Positions 18,291-27,785 of a stretch of DNA of 64,000 nt are shown here, piece by piece (position 1 is the stretch's first letter; each line of letters begins with the position of its first letter). This DNA comes from Chitinophaga arvensicola (GTDB taxonomy: Bacteria; Bacteroidota; Bacteroidia; Chitinophagales; Chitinophagaceae), in assembly GCF_900110835.1 (NCBI RefSeq), contig NZ_FOJG01000001.1:4153800-4217799 (forward strand), in the 5' to 3' direction. Both the position numbers and the translations under genes were made by a program. A model generated the notes under the pieces. It was not told the DNA's origin. It searched no databases and saw only the letters and a program-made list of their open reading frames with translations.

Positions 18291-18330
18291 ATACTTGCAT
18301 TTATATTTGCAAGCAGATACTTGCATTTAT
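18291..18330 (+). promoter_or_regulatory. Direct and inverted repeats at the arsR start, likely operator
   Basis: The 14-mer ATACTTGCATTTAT occurs twice (18291-18304 and 18317-18330), the second copy running into the arsR start codon. Inside, CTTGCA (18294-18299) and TGCAAG (18308-18313) form an inverted repeat. ArsR proteins bind inverted repeats at their own promoters, so autorepression is the likely role. Confidence 0.5.
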
Positions 18331-18655
18331 GAAAATCAGAAGAGATGTTTACCAGGCTATCGCCGATCCTACAAGAAGGGAAATCATTAACCTGGTAGCC
18401 GCACAGTCCTACAACGTAAATACTATTGCAGAAAAATTTGATATGACCAGACAGGCCATATCCCTGCACATTAAAATACTGGAGGAATGCGGTCTGCTGG
18501 TGATTAAACAAAACGGGAGGGAAAGGTTATGCGAGGTACAGTTAGATCAGCTGGATGAAGTAGCAGGCTGGATAGATCAATCCCGGAAACTGTGGACGAA
18601 GCAGTTTGAAAAATTAGATAAATACTTACAACAACAAAAAACCAAAGGAAAATGA
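18329..18655 (+). CDS. ArsR-family winged-helix repressor
   Basis: A 108-residue protein. A Met exists 42 bases upstream, but the ATG at 18329 gives MKIRRDVYQAIADPTRREII, the normal start of this family. The winged helix has YNVNTIAEKFDMTRQAISLH (recognition helix) and LVIKQNGRERLCEV (wing). The metal-binding CxC of classical ArsR is absent, so it is probably of the type paired with AHSA1 proteins. Its stop overlaps the start of the next gene (ATGA-type overlap), so the two are translationally coupled. Confidence 0.92.
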   Translation: MKIRRDVYQAIADPTRREIINLVAAQSYNVNTIAEKFDMTRQAISLHIKILEECGLLVIKQNGRERLCEVQLDQLDEVAGWIDQSRKLWTKQFEKLDKYLQQQKTKGK

Positions 18656-19137
18656 AAACGAATAAAGAAGATCTTTTAATCACACATCTGTTTGATGCGC
18701 CACGCCAACTTGTTTTTGAGGCCTGGACGGATCCGGAACACCTGCAGCATTGGTATGCGCCGGATGGATGTACGATCACATTTAAATTGATTGATGTGAA
18801 AGTTGGTGGCAGATTTCATTCTGTTATTCATGATCCCGTTCATGGGGCGTGCTGGATAACCGGCATGTACCAGGAAATAAAGGCCCCGGAAAAACTTGTT
18901 TTTACAATGGAACTCAGTAATGAGCAGGGGATACCCGTTAGCGCCACCGAAGCAGGAAAATCAACGGATTGGCCGCCGGCCATCGTTACCACTGTCATTT
19001 TTGAACAGGTTGGGGAGCAAACAAAACTTACCCTGCACCAGACGGTAGCCGAAGCGGAAGCCAGAAAAACCGGCGCTTACCAAAGCTGGTTCAGTATGTT
19101 CGATCGTTTGAATGCGCTGTTACTGGTTAATAAATAG
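18652..19137 (+). CDS. SRPBCC/AHSA1-domain protein
   Basis: A 161-residue START-like protein with the AHSA1 (Aha1 C-terminal) pattern: LITHLFDAPRQLVFEAWTDP, LQHWYAPDG, VGGRFHSVIHD and a C-terminal YQSWFSMFDRLNALL. These proteins have a hydrophobic ligand cavity; function is generally unknown. Four bases overlap with the ArsR gene, a very common pairing in which the regulator controls its AHSA1 partner. Confidence 0.9.
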   Translation: MKTNKEDLLITHLFDAPRQLVFEAWTDPEHLQHWYAPDGCTITFKLIDVKVGGRFHSVIHDPVHGACWITGMYQEIKAPEKLVFTMELSNEQGIPVSATEAGKSTDWPPAIVTTVIFEQVGEQTKLTLHQTVAEAEARKTGAYQSWFSMFDRLNALLLVNK

Positions 19138-19221
19138 AAGTATTGTTGTGTCTTTTATTCCCGCCAATGAATTATATTTTGGGCGATATGATACCATTTG
19201 TTTAAAAATTATTCAGCAATA

Positions 19222-19587
19222 ATGAATATCGAAGAACTGCGGGAATTTTGCTTGTCACTGCCTTTGGCCACAGAATATATGCCTTTTAAGGAGGAGTATC
19301 TGATCTTCCGGGTGTACGAAAAATGGTTTGCGGTTATTCCTATGAATGATCCTGACCTGAAAATTTCGATAAAGTGCAGCCCGGATAGCGCGATAGAACT
19401 CAGGGAGCGTTACAACAGTGTAAATCCGGCCTGGCATTTCAATAAGAAATACTGGAATAGCATCCTGCTAAATGGAGACATGAACGATGCTACTGTAAAA
19501 CAATGGATCCGCCACTCGGTAGATCAGGTGGTTGGCAAGCTTTCAAAAGCAACCCGGCTGGAATATGGGGCGCTTAAAACCTGGTAA
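19222..19587 (+). CDS. MmcQ/YjbR family protein
   Basis: A 121-residue protein from ATG at 19222; eight extra codons are open upstream but MNIEELREFCLSLP is the family start. Features include YEKWFAVIPMNDP, ISIKCSPDSAIELRE, HFNKKYWNSILLNG and a C-terminal helix with IRHSVDQVVGKL. YjbR proteins have a double-wing fold related to CyaY and are annotated as DNA-binding, though the role is not established. It lies 84 bp after the AHSA1 gene and may share its transcript. Confidence 0.88.
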   Translation: MNIEELREFCLSLPLATEYMPFKEEYLIFRVYEKWFAVIPMNDPDLKISIKCSPDSAIELRERYNSVNPAWHFNKKYWNSILLNGDMNDATVKQWIRHSVDQVVGKLSKATRLEYGALKTW

Positions 19588-19630
19588 GCTATATAACATC
19601 TGTATGCTATGAAGCATCATCTGCTTAAAT

Positions 19631-19673
19631 GATAAGCGCCCCCAAAAGTTGCTGACTTCCGGAGGCGCTTATC
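19631..19673. terminator. Inverted repeat between convergent genes, probable terminator
   Basis: GATAAGCGCC (19631-19640) and GGCGCTTATC (19664-19673) pair perfectly over 10 bp with a 23-nt loop. It lies 44 bp after the YjbR stop and 16 bp before the PorP stop on the other strand. There is no strong U-run, so the call rests on position and stem. Confidence 0.5.
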
Positions 19674-19688
19674 TAAACAGATATCATA

Positions 19689-20651
19689 TTACCAACCCAT
19701 TTTAGGCATTCCGGATTGATTATCTTTTAATAATTTAAACCCAATGCAGAGCACATGACTACCTTTACTGTAAGCGGAAATATGCTTACTAACTCCCCAC
19801 TCATATAAATAGCTGATCGAAATGCTTTTGATGATATTCACTCCAAAGCCGGCGCCTACAGCATCATCTTTTATATAGGTGCTACCGATCCACCCGAGGT
19901 TTTTGTACCACAGCTTTGCATTGATATCATACAGAAGCGGATTGGCAAAATCGGATTTAACCACACCGGATAACCACAGGCTGGTGGCCTGATCCTCAAA
20001 GCGGAATACGTAACCGAGCGAGCTAAGTAATTGGCCTCTGTATTTCGACTCGCTCTCAGGCACATCAACAAACTTCGAAGAAATGATCTGCATCATCGAT
20101 ACACCTGCAAAAAAGTTTTTGCCATTTAACAGTAAGCCTGCATTCAGATCGGGTGTATATTTTTTTGACAGGGATGCCTGTACACCTGCGGCAGGATCGC
20201 CGGGTTGATCCGGATTAAGGCTTTTGGCAATATCGTACCTGGTGCTACGCAGTCCGCCTGCAAAACCGGCAGATAATACCAGTCCTTGCGACAACGGCAA
20301 ATGATACGCATAGCCCAGATTTAAGTTGAGGGTAGTATAGGGGCCAATCTTATCGTAATATAGATTTAAACCTATACCGTGGCCTTTACTGATAACATCC
20401 TCCTGCTGTTCATCCGCTTTTGTTTTTAAGCGCATTTCGCCGTTTACCCAGGCGGTAGAGGGGGCGCCGTCGATGCCTACCCATTGTTTATTGAGACCCA
20501 GCCGTAACTGGCTGTAGTCTTCTATTCCGGTGGCTGCTGGATTCAGAAATGATGGATTAAGGTTTAGTGCCGATTGTTGCGGGCGTGTTTGTGCAATGCC
20601 CGCATAAGAGAGGAACATCGTGAACAAAGACGTTATTATAATTCGTTTCAT
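19689..20651 (-). CDS. PorP/SprF family type IX secretion membrane protein
   Basis: A 320-residue outer-membrane beta-barrel protein with a signal peptide ending GIAQT. The family start is visible: QSALNLNPSFLNPAATGIED followed by LRLGLNKQWVGIDGAPSTAW, and later HGIGLNLYYDKIGPYTTLNL. PorP/SprF proteins help type IX cargo that carry a type B (gliding-motility) C-terminal domain reach or stay on the cell surface. It lies 28 bp after the giant adhesin gene, which carries such a domain, so the two work as a cargo/partner pair. Confidence 0.93.
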   Translation of the reverse strand: MKRIIITSLFTMFLSYAGIAQTRPQQSALNLNPSFLNPAATGIEDYSQLRLGLNKQWVGIDGAPSTAWVNGEMRLKTKADEQQEDVISKGHGIGLNLYYDKIGPYTTLNLNLGYAYHLPLSQGLVLSAGFAGGLRSTRYDIAKSLNPDQPGDPAAGVQASLSKKYTPDLNAGLLLNGKNFFAGVSMMQIISSKFVDVPESESKYRGQLLSSLGYVFRFEDQATSLWLSGVVKSDFANPLLYDINAKLWYKNLGWIGSTYIKDDAVGAGFGVNIIKSISISYLYEWGVSKHISAYSKGSHVLCIGFKLLKDNQSGMPKMGW

Positions 20652-20679
20652 AGTAATTAATTATTTCAGTTTTGAAGAC

Positions 20680-23600
20680 TTACTTTAAAAGATTTAACCA
20701 TCCTGTAACAGGCGTATCACCGGGTGTTTTAATAACGCGGTAGAAGTATACACCTGCTGGTAAATCTTTACCAGCATTTTTTCCATCCCAACGGGAAAAA
20801 TTCTTAGACTCAAAAACAAGCTGTCCGTCACGGTTGATGATCGCCACATTGGCTTGCGGATAGTTGGCCAGCTCAGGAATGGTCCAATAATCATTAACGC
20901 CATCACCATTAGGAGAAAAAGTATTCGGTATGGAGATGTTTTGTATAGCCAGCTGCCAGCTAAACTGGCTTTTGCATCCCTGTTCTCCTGTAACGGCTAC
21001 GGTATAGTTACCGGATGTTTTTACGTTGATGGTATTCGTTGTTTCCCCATTGCTCCATAAGTAACCAGTGCCGGAAGGTGCTGTCAGTTGATAGATACCT
21101 GCTCCTGCCAGTTGCTGAGAGATATTACCCGAAGGTGCCGGTAATACTGTCAGTTGTCCGTTTACGTAATTGAAGCTATAGTTGGAAGCAGCACCATCTG
21201 ATGGTGTCAGTGCATAGTTGCCTGCCGTTTTATGTGACGGTATATTTACAACCGGTTCTTTGTTCAGGGCTGCAACGGTCTCGCCATTTTTAAACCCTGT
21301 ATAACTTACAGGCACTGCTGCGAGTGGCTCTTCCGGACAGATGGTTTTATCACCTGCTGTGGCCGTGAGGACTGCTTTATTGATTACAAGACTGGCCGGA
21401 TTATAATGAATCGTGTAGTTGCTGTTGAGCGCCAATGTCCGTTGTTCGATGGTGTAGCTGCCGGCATTGTCGCCAGTTGCCCTGCCCAGTGTGCCCGTAA
21501 AGGCATCATTGGGAAGCAATGCAGGGGATACCGTATATGTGAATACAGGATCGGCATCACCATACACCTTGCTTTTTGCTTCAGCGGTAACAGTAACCTC
21601 CCTGGCTGTTACGGTTAGGTTATTACCCGTATAGGAAATGCTGTAATTGCTGTTTAGCGCCAGACTTCCCTGGCTGATGCCGTATGCACCAATGCTTTCT
21701 CCGGCTGTTCTGCTCAGTGAGCCGGTGAATTTATCGCCATTTACCAGTGCGGGTGATACGCCATAGGTCAATGCAGGATCTGCCTCGCCATATGCTTTGC
21801 TTTTTGCGGCAGCGGTAACTGTGACTGGTTTGGTGGTTACCCTTAAATCATTACCCGTATAGGACAGGATATAGTTACCGTTCAACGCCAGCGTTCCCTG
21901 GTTGATGCCATATGTACCGATATTTTCTCCTGCTGTTCTGCTTAATGCGCCGGTGAATTTATCGCCATTTACCAATGCGGATGATATGTCATAGGTCAAT
22001 GCGGGATCCGCTTCGCCATATACTTTGTTTTTTGCGGCTGCGGTTACAGTAACCGGTTTGGCTGTGATAGTTAAATTATTGCCCGTATAAGACAGGATAT
22101 AATTACCGTTCGAAGCCAGCGTTCCCTGGTTGATGGTGTAGGTACCGGTGTTTTCTCCAGCTGTTCTACTTAAGGCGCCGGTTAATTTATCGCCGCTTAT
22201 CAATGTGGGTGATACACTATAGGTAAATGCGGGATCTGTTTCCCCGTATGTTTTGCTTTTAGCGGCTACCGTAACAGTGACCGGTTTGGCATTTATGGTT
22301 AAATCATTACCCGTATAGGAGAGGAGGTAGTTGCCATTCAGTGCCAGCGTGCCCTGGTTGATGGCGTATGTGCCTGCATTTTCTCCGGCTGTTCTGCTTA
22401 AGGCGCCGGTGAATTTATCGCTGTTTATCAGCGCGGGTGATACGCTATAGGTCCATGCCGGATCCGTTTCTCCGTATGTTTTGCTTTTTGCGGCTACGGT
22501 AACCGTGACAGGTTTGCCAGTTATCGTTAAATCGCTACCGGCATAGGAGAGGATATAATTACCATTCAATGCCAGCGTTCCCTGGTTGATAGCGTATGTG
22601 CCTGCATTTTCTCCGGCTGTTCTGCTTAAGGCGCCGGTGAATTTATCGCTGTTTATCAGTGCGGGTGATACGCTATAGGTCCATGCCGGATCAGTTTCTC
22701 CGTATGTTTTGCTTTTAGCAGCTACAGTAACCGTAACTGGTTTGGCAGTTATGGTTAAATAATGACTCGCATAGGAGAGGAGATAGTTGCTGCTTAATGC
22801 CAGTGTTCCCTGGTTGATTTCATATATGCCGATGTTTTCTCCACTTGTTCTGCTTAAGGCACCGGTGAATTTATCGCTGTTTATCAGTGCAGGAGACGCG
22901 CTATAAGTCAATTCGGGATCCGTTTCTCCGTATGTTTTACTTTTTGCGGCTACCGTAACCATGATCGGCCTGGCGATGATGGTTAAATCATTATTCGTAT
23001 AGGAAAGAGTGTAGTTACTGTTCAAAGCCAGCGTTCCCTGGTTGATGGTGTATAGACCCACATTTTCTCCTGTTGACCTGCTTAATGCGCCGGTGAATTT
23101 GTCGCCGGTTACTAATTCAGGTGATACGCTATAGGTCAATGCCGGATCTGCCTCACCATATTTTTTACTTTTAGTTTCCGCAGTAACGGTAACCGGTTTG
23201 GCGGTGATGGTTAAATTATTAGCGGTATAGGAAAGGGCGTAATTGCTATTCAACGCCAGCGTTCCCTGGTTGATGGCATACGCACCGGTGTTCTCTCCGC
23301 CTGTGCGGCCTAATGCGCCGGTAAATTTATCTCCTGGAATTAATGCAGGCGTAAGCGTATAAGTGAGTGCAGGATCTGCCTCACCGTATATTTTGCTGAT
23401 TGGATCGGCTGTTACAGTGATGCTTTTAGGGTTTACCTGTAACGTCCGGTCAATGGCCGTAGCAGGAAGGTAATCGCCGTTGCCTGCCTGCGAGGCGGTG
23501 ATGGTAGTAGTACCGGCACCCACAATATGCACCTGGTTGCCTGTTATGGTTGCTACCGCAGGATTGCTGCTGGTATAGGTGATCGCTAATGCGGAGCTGC

Positions 23601-25773
23601 TGGTGGCACCAGGAGCAAAATCGGCTTCTCCATAAGTTTTAGCCGGCATGTTGTTAAACGTGATGTTTTGCGGAACCGGATTATGTATTTTAATATCTGT
23701 GGTGGGGGGAACGTTGTTAAGTGTAATCAGGGAGCTGCAACCGTTTTTGCTCTCAATAGCAGCGCCATTCAGGTGCAGCGTGTTGCCAATGGAGATACCG
23801 TCCGGATCCTGGTCAGTAGCGCTTACGGTGTACCTGAATAATAGAGCGGATGAGCCGCTGCCGGAAACATAGTTTGCGGAAACAGTACCACCTGTATTAA
23901 GTGTAAGTGGCACAGCAGGAACGCCCCCTGAAGTATTTACTACCACATCTTCCGTATAAGTTACGGTAAATTCCAGCGGGTCGCTGCCTTTATAGGTACC
24001 CGCCCCAGGTACAGATAAAGCCGTAATAGCCGGTTGAGGATTTACTTTTACGGTGAAATCAGCAGGAGTACCGTCGCAGGCGTCGGCAACCGGGGTGACA
24101 GTGAAAGTTACATCAGCGGGAGCAGTGGTGGTATTCGTCAATGTACCGCTGATGTTACCCGAACCGGCAGCTGCAATACCTGTTACAGCGGTTGTGTTGC
24201 TTCTTGTCCAGTTAAATGCGGTGACGCCGGAAGATCCTGTCAGTATAATCGGGGTGATGTTATTGCCTGAACAGATAGTTTGTGACATCGTTGTTGGTGA
24301 AGTAATGACCGCTCTGTTCTTTACTTCTACTGTAGCTGTGACAGGGTCGGGGGTACAGCCATCAGAAGTGGTGGAGGTAATTGTAAAAGTGACCGTTACG
24401 GGGGAAGAAGTGGTATTCTCGAGTATGCCGCTGATATCTCCGGTGCCACTTGCCGCTATGCCTGTTACGGAGGTGGTGTTATCGCGGGTCCAGTTGAAAG
24501 TAGCACTGGTCGCCGTATTGGTTAATGCAATGGTGCTAATTGCTGTGCCAGGGCAAATAGATTGTGATGCGTTACTGACTTGCGTTGTTCCGGCATTTGT
24601 TACCGTAAATACTGCACTTGAAGAAAATGCACATCCATAAGGATCGGTATAGTCGTAGCTAACCACTTGTGTGCCCGCCGATGGATCAAAATATCCGCCG
24701 CTGACACCGGTGCCTGAATATGAGCCACCTGCCGGTGAGCCGGTGGTTAATTCGATAGGGGGCTCATTGGAGCATATACGTAATGGCGCCGTAAAATTGA
24801 CGGGATTAGTGGCGCATACGATGGTTACAGAATAAAACTTTGATGCTGAGCATCCACTTGCATCAAACACGGTAACTGTAAAGAAGAACGTACCTGTAGC
24901 GGTAGGTGTTCCAGACACAACGCCACTGGTAGACAGCGTAAGGCCGGGAGGCAATGCGCCGCCAGTAATGGCGAAGGAAGGTGGTCCTAATGTGCCGGTC
25001 TGCGATATTGTTTGATTATATGCTGTACCGGTTCTGCCAGAAGGGATACTGGCTGTGGTCAGCGTTATTTCCGGACATACGTAGGGTACATATGTTACCT
25101 CGTCAATACCAATGTAGTCGCTATTGGGGCCAGCGGGGCCACCATTGGTCACAAAATACCGGAATGCCAGTCTGCCGGAAGTAGGGGCTGGCAGTCCTGA
25201 TATCGTAATGGTATATTGTGCCCAGCTTTCCGGGTAAGTACCTGTTGTCTGTGTTGGGTTAATAGCCAGCAGTAAGTCGGTAAAATCGCCAACACCGGGA
25301 GCTGTACTACCCACATTGATACTGCCTCCGTTTGCACTCATACGTACTTCCAGGCGATCGGGCAAATCGGGATGGCCGTCTGCTATAGTAGGTTTGCGTG
25401 TATAAAACATGAGCACATCGCCGTTACGGAGCGTGCGGTTTGGCATAATCAGCCAGTTGCTGATGGTACCCGTACCTGCTACGCTGTTCGCATCTACGCC
25501 AATATAGGCATCGTCGGCACCGGCGTAAGCATTGAAGGGACCCGGATCAGGCAGTGCCGTGGTGGGCTTGCCCTGAAACCAGGTTGCTGAACCCGGCAGA
25601 GTACTGTTGTTTTGTATAATCCATCCGGATCCTGAAAGGGTACTGATATTATTAAAACTCTCCGTATATCCCTGCGCGTAGCCGGTGTTCAACCGTAGTA
25701 GGAACGTTAGCAAAAGGAATAACCAGCTTTTTGGGATAAATAGCAAGCGGCAGACCTGTAATTTTGGTTTCAT
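20680..25773 (-). CDS. Giant MBG-repeat surface adhesin with type B sorting domain
   Basis: A 1697-residue secreted protein. Order: signal peptide ending GYAQG; a jelly-roll-like region (about 35-235, SGSGWIIQNNST, DYIGIDEVTY) like choice-of-anchor/cleaved-adhesin domains; a putative Ig domain (LPPGLTLSTSGVVSGTPTAT); several Ig/PKD-like beta domains; an MBG-like segment with AKTYGEADFAPGA; nine 76-residue MBG repeats (about 783-1466); a degenerate tenth; and at the end the gliding-motility C-terminal domain (PNTFSPNGDGVNDYWTI ... WDGKNAG, PAGVYFYRV). The last domain directs type IX secretion. The neighbouring PorP/SprF gene fits. The likely role is adhesion or gliding on surfaces; no ligand or catalytic site is visible. 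Confidence 0.93.
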   Translation of the reverse strand: MKPKLQVCRLLFIPKSWLFLLLTFLLRLNTGYAQGYTESFNNISTLSGSGWIIQNNSTLPGSATWFQGKPTTALPDPGPFNAYAGADDAYIGVDANSVAGTGTISNWLIMPNRTLRNGDVLMFYTRKPTIADGHPDLPDRLEVRMSANGGSINVGSTAPGVGDFTDLLLAINPTQTTGTYPESWAQYTITISGLPAPTSGRLAFRYFVTNGGPAGPNSDYIGIDEVTYVPYVCPEITLTTASIPSGRTGTAYNQTISQTGTLGPPSFAITGGALPPGLTLSTSGVVSGTPTATGTFFFTVTVFDASGCSASKFYSVTIVCATNPVNFTAPLRICSNEPPIELTTGSPAGGSYSGTGVSGGYFDPSAGTQVVSYDYTDPYGCAFSSSAVFTVTNAGTTQVSNASQSICPGTAISTIALTNTATSATFNWTRDNTTSVTGIAASGTGDISGILENTTSSPVTVTFTITSTTSDGCTPDPVTATVEVKNRAVITSPTTMSQTICSGNNITPIILTGSSGVTAFNWTRSNTTAVTGIAAAGSGNISGTLTNTTTAPADVTFTVTPVADACDGTPADFTVKVNPQPAITALSVPGAGTYKGSDPLEFTVTYTEDVVVNTSGGVPAVPLTLNTGGTVSANYVSGSGSSALLFRYTVSATDQDPDGISIGNTLHLNGAAIESKNGCSSLITLNNVPPTTDIKIHNPVPQNITFNNMPAKTYGEADFAPGATSSSALAITYTSSNPAVATITGNQVHIVGAGTTTITASQAGNGDYLPATAIDRTLQVNPKSITVTADPISKIYGEADPALTYTLTPALIPGDKFTGALGRTGGENTGAYAINQGTLALNSNYALSYTANNLTITAKPVTVTAETKSKKYGEADPALTYSVSPELVTGDKFTGALSRSTGENVGLYTINQGTLALNSNYTLSYTNNDLTIIARPIMVTVAAKSKTYGETDPELTYSASPALINSDKFTGALSRTSGENIGIYEINQGTLALSSNYLLSYASHYLTITAKPVTVTVAAKSKTYGETDPAWTYSVSPALINSDKFTGALSRTAGENAGTYAINQGTLALNGNYILSYAGSDLTITGKPVTVTVAAKSKTYGETDPAWTYSVSPALINSDKFTGALSRTAGENAGTYAINQGTLALNGNYLLSYTGNDLTINAKPVTVTVAAKSKTYGETDPAFTYSVSPTLISGDKLTGALSRTAGENTGTYTINQGTLASNGNYILSYTGNNLTITAKPVTVTAAAKNKVYGEADPALTYDISSALVNGDKFTGALSRTAGENIGTYGINQGTLALNGNYILSYTGNDLRVTTKPVTVTAAAKSKAYGEADPALTYGVSPALVNGDKFTGSLSRTAGESIGAYGISQGSLALNSNYSISYTGNNLTVTAREVTVTAEAKSKVYGDADPVFTYTVSPALLPNDAFTGTLGRATGDNAGSYTIEQRTLALNSNYTIHYNPASLVINKAVLTATAGDKTICPEEPLAAVPVSYTGFKNGETVAALNKEPVVNIPSHKTAGNYALTPSDGAASNYSFNYVNGQLTVLPAPSGNISQQLAGAGIYQLTAPSGTGYLWSNGETTNTINVKTSGNYTVAVTGEQGCKSQFSWQLAIQNISIPNTFSPNGDGVNDYWTIPELANYPQANVAIINRDGQLVFESKNFSRWDGKNAGKDLPAGVYFYRVIKTPGDTPVTGWLNLLK
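21376..23427 (-). repeat. Nine tandem 228-bp coding repeats (MBG domains)
   Basis: Nine units of exactly 228 bp (76 codons), each starting near K-P-V-T-V-T and containing SKxYGExDPxxTY, a DKFTGALSR motif and NQGTLALNxNYxLSY. Units four (22516-22743) and five (22288-22515) are nearly identical: over 22364-22464 and its copy 228 bp away I count one difference in 101 bases. Outer units are more diverged, as expected if the array grows and shrinks from its centre by recombination. Confidence 0.93.
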
Positions 25774-26168
25774 GAAGATGTATGTTGCTTTTTTATTAAA
25801 GTAGCATTGAATTCATAGCACGATCCTCCAGGAGCGCATATTGCTCCCGTTAATCGTGAGATAGGACTAAACTAATCGAGGCTTTGCCAAACGGTATAGG
25901 TTGGCTACAGAGGTGGTTTAATCACGCATTTTCGAATAGTATAGGGATTTATTAAATGATATTTCTGCTGTTCCCGTTTTCAGAACGGGTGCAATGTAAT
26001 AACATTCGTTATACGAAAATAGCGTAAAAATACTTATTATTAAAATAGTTTATATAAAAAGGTGGATTCACTAATACGATCGGCTAAACGCAGAAACTAA
26101 ATTGAATACTGCAATCTGCATGAATATCTTTACACGGCTTTGCCATGTTTGCCTGGAAAGGACTGTGC
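25774..26168. other. Gene-free stretch upstream of the adhesin
   Basis: No plausible coding frame. It is AT-rich and holds the presumed promoter and leader of the adhesin gene. A small hairpin CCCGTT/AACGGG lies at 25973-25989 and another GGAGC/GCTCC near 25830-25850. I see no further recognisable element. Confidence 0.5.
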
Positions 26169-26200
26169 AAAAAAAGAGCTGGTCTGAATAAGACCAGCTC
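26169..26200 (-). terminator. Rho-independent terminator of the DUF6770-like gene
   Basis: On the minus strand GAGCTGGTCT, a five-base loop and AGACCAGCTC are followed by seven T. Stem arms are at 26191-26200 and 26176-26185 and the T-run at 26169-26175. It closes the minus-strand run of genes that starts at the PAP2 phosphatase. Confidence 0.85.
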
Positions 26201-26264
26201 CTGGAGTTCCAGTTAACTTATTCATCAACTTAGCAAGCACTCTTTTTCTTATATGCGGTGCTGC

Positions 26265-27785
26265 TTAGCTTATTTTTTCGAGATGACAATCGAGGCGTTT
26301 ATCTTTTTTATAATATTCCATAATCATGATGGAGCCTGGCTTTGCCGGTAAAATTCTGGATTTGCTGGCTTTTGATTTCAGGTTTATTTTATCCTGTTTA
26401 AAGGTAGTGCCATTAAACCGGATGGTGTTAAAGGTTTGCCCCTTGTAATCACTGCTTCTTACATAATCGCTAAAGCAGAAGGAAAAGGTGATATTGTCCT
26501 CGTCAACAGTAGTAAAGTTATAGTCAAATGCGCCTGTGCTTTTTAACATCATTGCGATCAGGTGCTGGCTGTTGAAGTCCGAAATGGCACTTAATTCTGC
26601 ATTGTTATTTGTTTTGTCGTACACTTTGGCGCCTGTTACTTTGAAGTTTTTATCGAATGTCATTACCACCATATCGGTTGTAATAATTTTTGTAGCCCCT
26701 ACATTGGTGCCAGCACCGGCAGCGGCGCCTAATACTTTTAAGGCAACACCGCCGGCGCTTACCTGTCTTTTATAGCCTTCACCTACCACATACATATTCC
26801 CGTTGGCTGCTTGTACCATGTTATGAATATAGAGGTAGCCTACTTCGTCGATTTTACCTTTGCTATTGGTACGTAAATATTTGGCAAAATCTTTTTCCCA
26901 GCTGTTATAGGTTTTGGAAAGCACTTTTCCACTGGTCGTTACTTCATAAACTGCCAGTCCTTTACTGGCATCTTTGGCGACGTTGGCGTCTTTATCGAAA
27001 TAGGTACCCATTAATATGAATTTGCCACCTTCCTGCTTAACTTTCAGGGAAGTCGGCAGCAGGAGGTATTCATCATTTTCTCCATCCAGGTCAAATACTT
27101 TTTTCTTTGTTACAAAGTTGATGCCCACAATGTGAGCAGATATGCCACCGGTTAGCAGGTGTTTTCTTTTCAATACCTGCAGTACAATTAAGCTGTCGGT
27201 ATTACCCAGGTATTCGGCAAAAGCTATCCGGTCGTTGTCATCGTTGGGGATATATTTCCAGTATGCCTTTGACTGGGAACCGTAGAAATCCACTTCATAA
27301 GTACGGTCTTTTCCATCTCTTACCGGCATAACAGATACATAGCCTTTTTCGCCCACGTCAAATACGTTATTGTTGGTGCCATCGTCTGTATGCAGTGTTT
27401 TGTACTGCTCCATCAGTTGTTCTGTTTTCCTGGAGTATTCGCTTGTGTAATTGTTGATCAGCTTACCATCCAATGAATATATTCTCATGTTAAGGCTTCT
27501 TTCCTTTTCGTTCTGGAAAAGAAAAGATAGGCTGCCGCCATTGTAACCGGCTTCCAGCAGGTTGATGTTTTTGGAATCCTGGAATTTGATATCTTTTACC
27601 TTGTTCAGATTTTCATCCAGGATCTGCAGGGTATATTCGTTTGTTTTTCTGTCGACTTTATCACTCAGATAAAAGAAAAAGTAGCCTTTGATCTGCTTGT
27701 TTTCCATAATAGTACCACTACTCTGGAAGTAGGTAGCATATACATTGTCGACCGATAATTTGTTTTGTGCGTGTGACAGGGACAC
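26265..27785 (-). CDS. DUF6770-like protein with apparent frameshift at the signal peptide
   Basis: The intact frame gives 506 residues from a GTG at 27785, beginning SLSHAQNKLSVDN, which looks like the end of a signal peptide. The missing part is in the next frame: ATG at 27832 (or 27829) reads MMFKKTLTVLLFLSMA, and one base more, or a -1 slip at GGCGTG near 27785, would join it as SMA-VSLSHAQ. The rest is beta-rich (NKQIKGYFFFYLSDKVDRKT, LQILDENLNKV, MEYYKKDKRLDCHLEKIS) and resembles DUF6770 proteins, of unknown function; this assignment is from memory. The preceding M48 gene ends 24 bp before the ATG at 27832, which supports that start. Either the gene is frameshifted, the assembly has an error, or decoding slips. 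Confidence 0.65.
   Translation of the reverse strand: MSLSHAQNKLSVDNVYATYFQSSGTIMENKQIKGYFFFYLSDKVDRKTNEYTLQILDENLNKVKDIKFQDSKNINLLEAGYNGGSLSFLFQNEKERSLNMRIYSLDGKLINNYTSEYSRKTEQLMEQYKTLHTDDGTNNNVFDVGEKGYVSVMPVRDGKDRTYEVDFYGSQSKAYWKYIPNDDNDRIAFAEYLGNTDSLIVLQVLKRKHLLTGGISAHIVGINFVTKKKVFDLDGENDEYLLLPTSLKVKQEGGKFILMGTYFDKDANVAKDASKGLAVYEVTTSGKVLSKTYNSWEKDFAKYLRTNSKGKIDEVGYLYIHNMVQAANGNMYVVGEGYKRQVSAGGVALKVLGAAAGAGTNVGATKIITTDMVVMTFDKNFKVTGAKVYDKTNNNAELSAISDFNSQHLIAMMLKSTGAFDYNFTTVDEDNITFSFCFSDYVRSSDYKGQTFNTIRFNGTTFKQDKINLKSKASKSRILPAKPGSIMIMEYYKKDKRLDCHLEKIS

Noticed and set aside
21376..23427. Regularly spaced repeats as a CRISPR array
   Set aside because: Units are 228 bp, in frame and code for MBG domains; no spacers.
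24053..24640. 195-codon Val/Thr-rich frame on the plus strand
   Set aside because: Mirror of the repetitive adhesin sequence; composition follows from the opposite strand.
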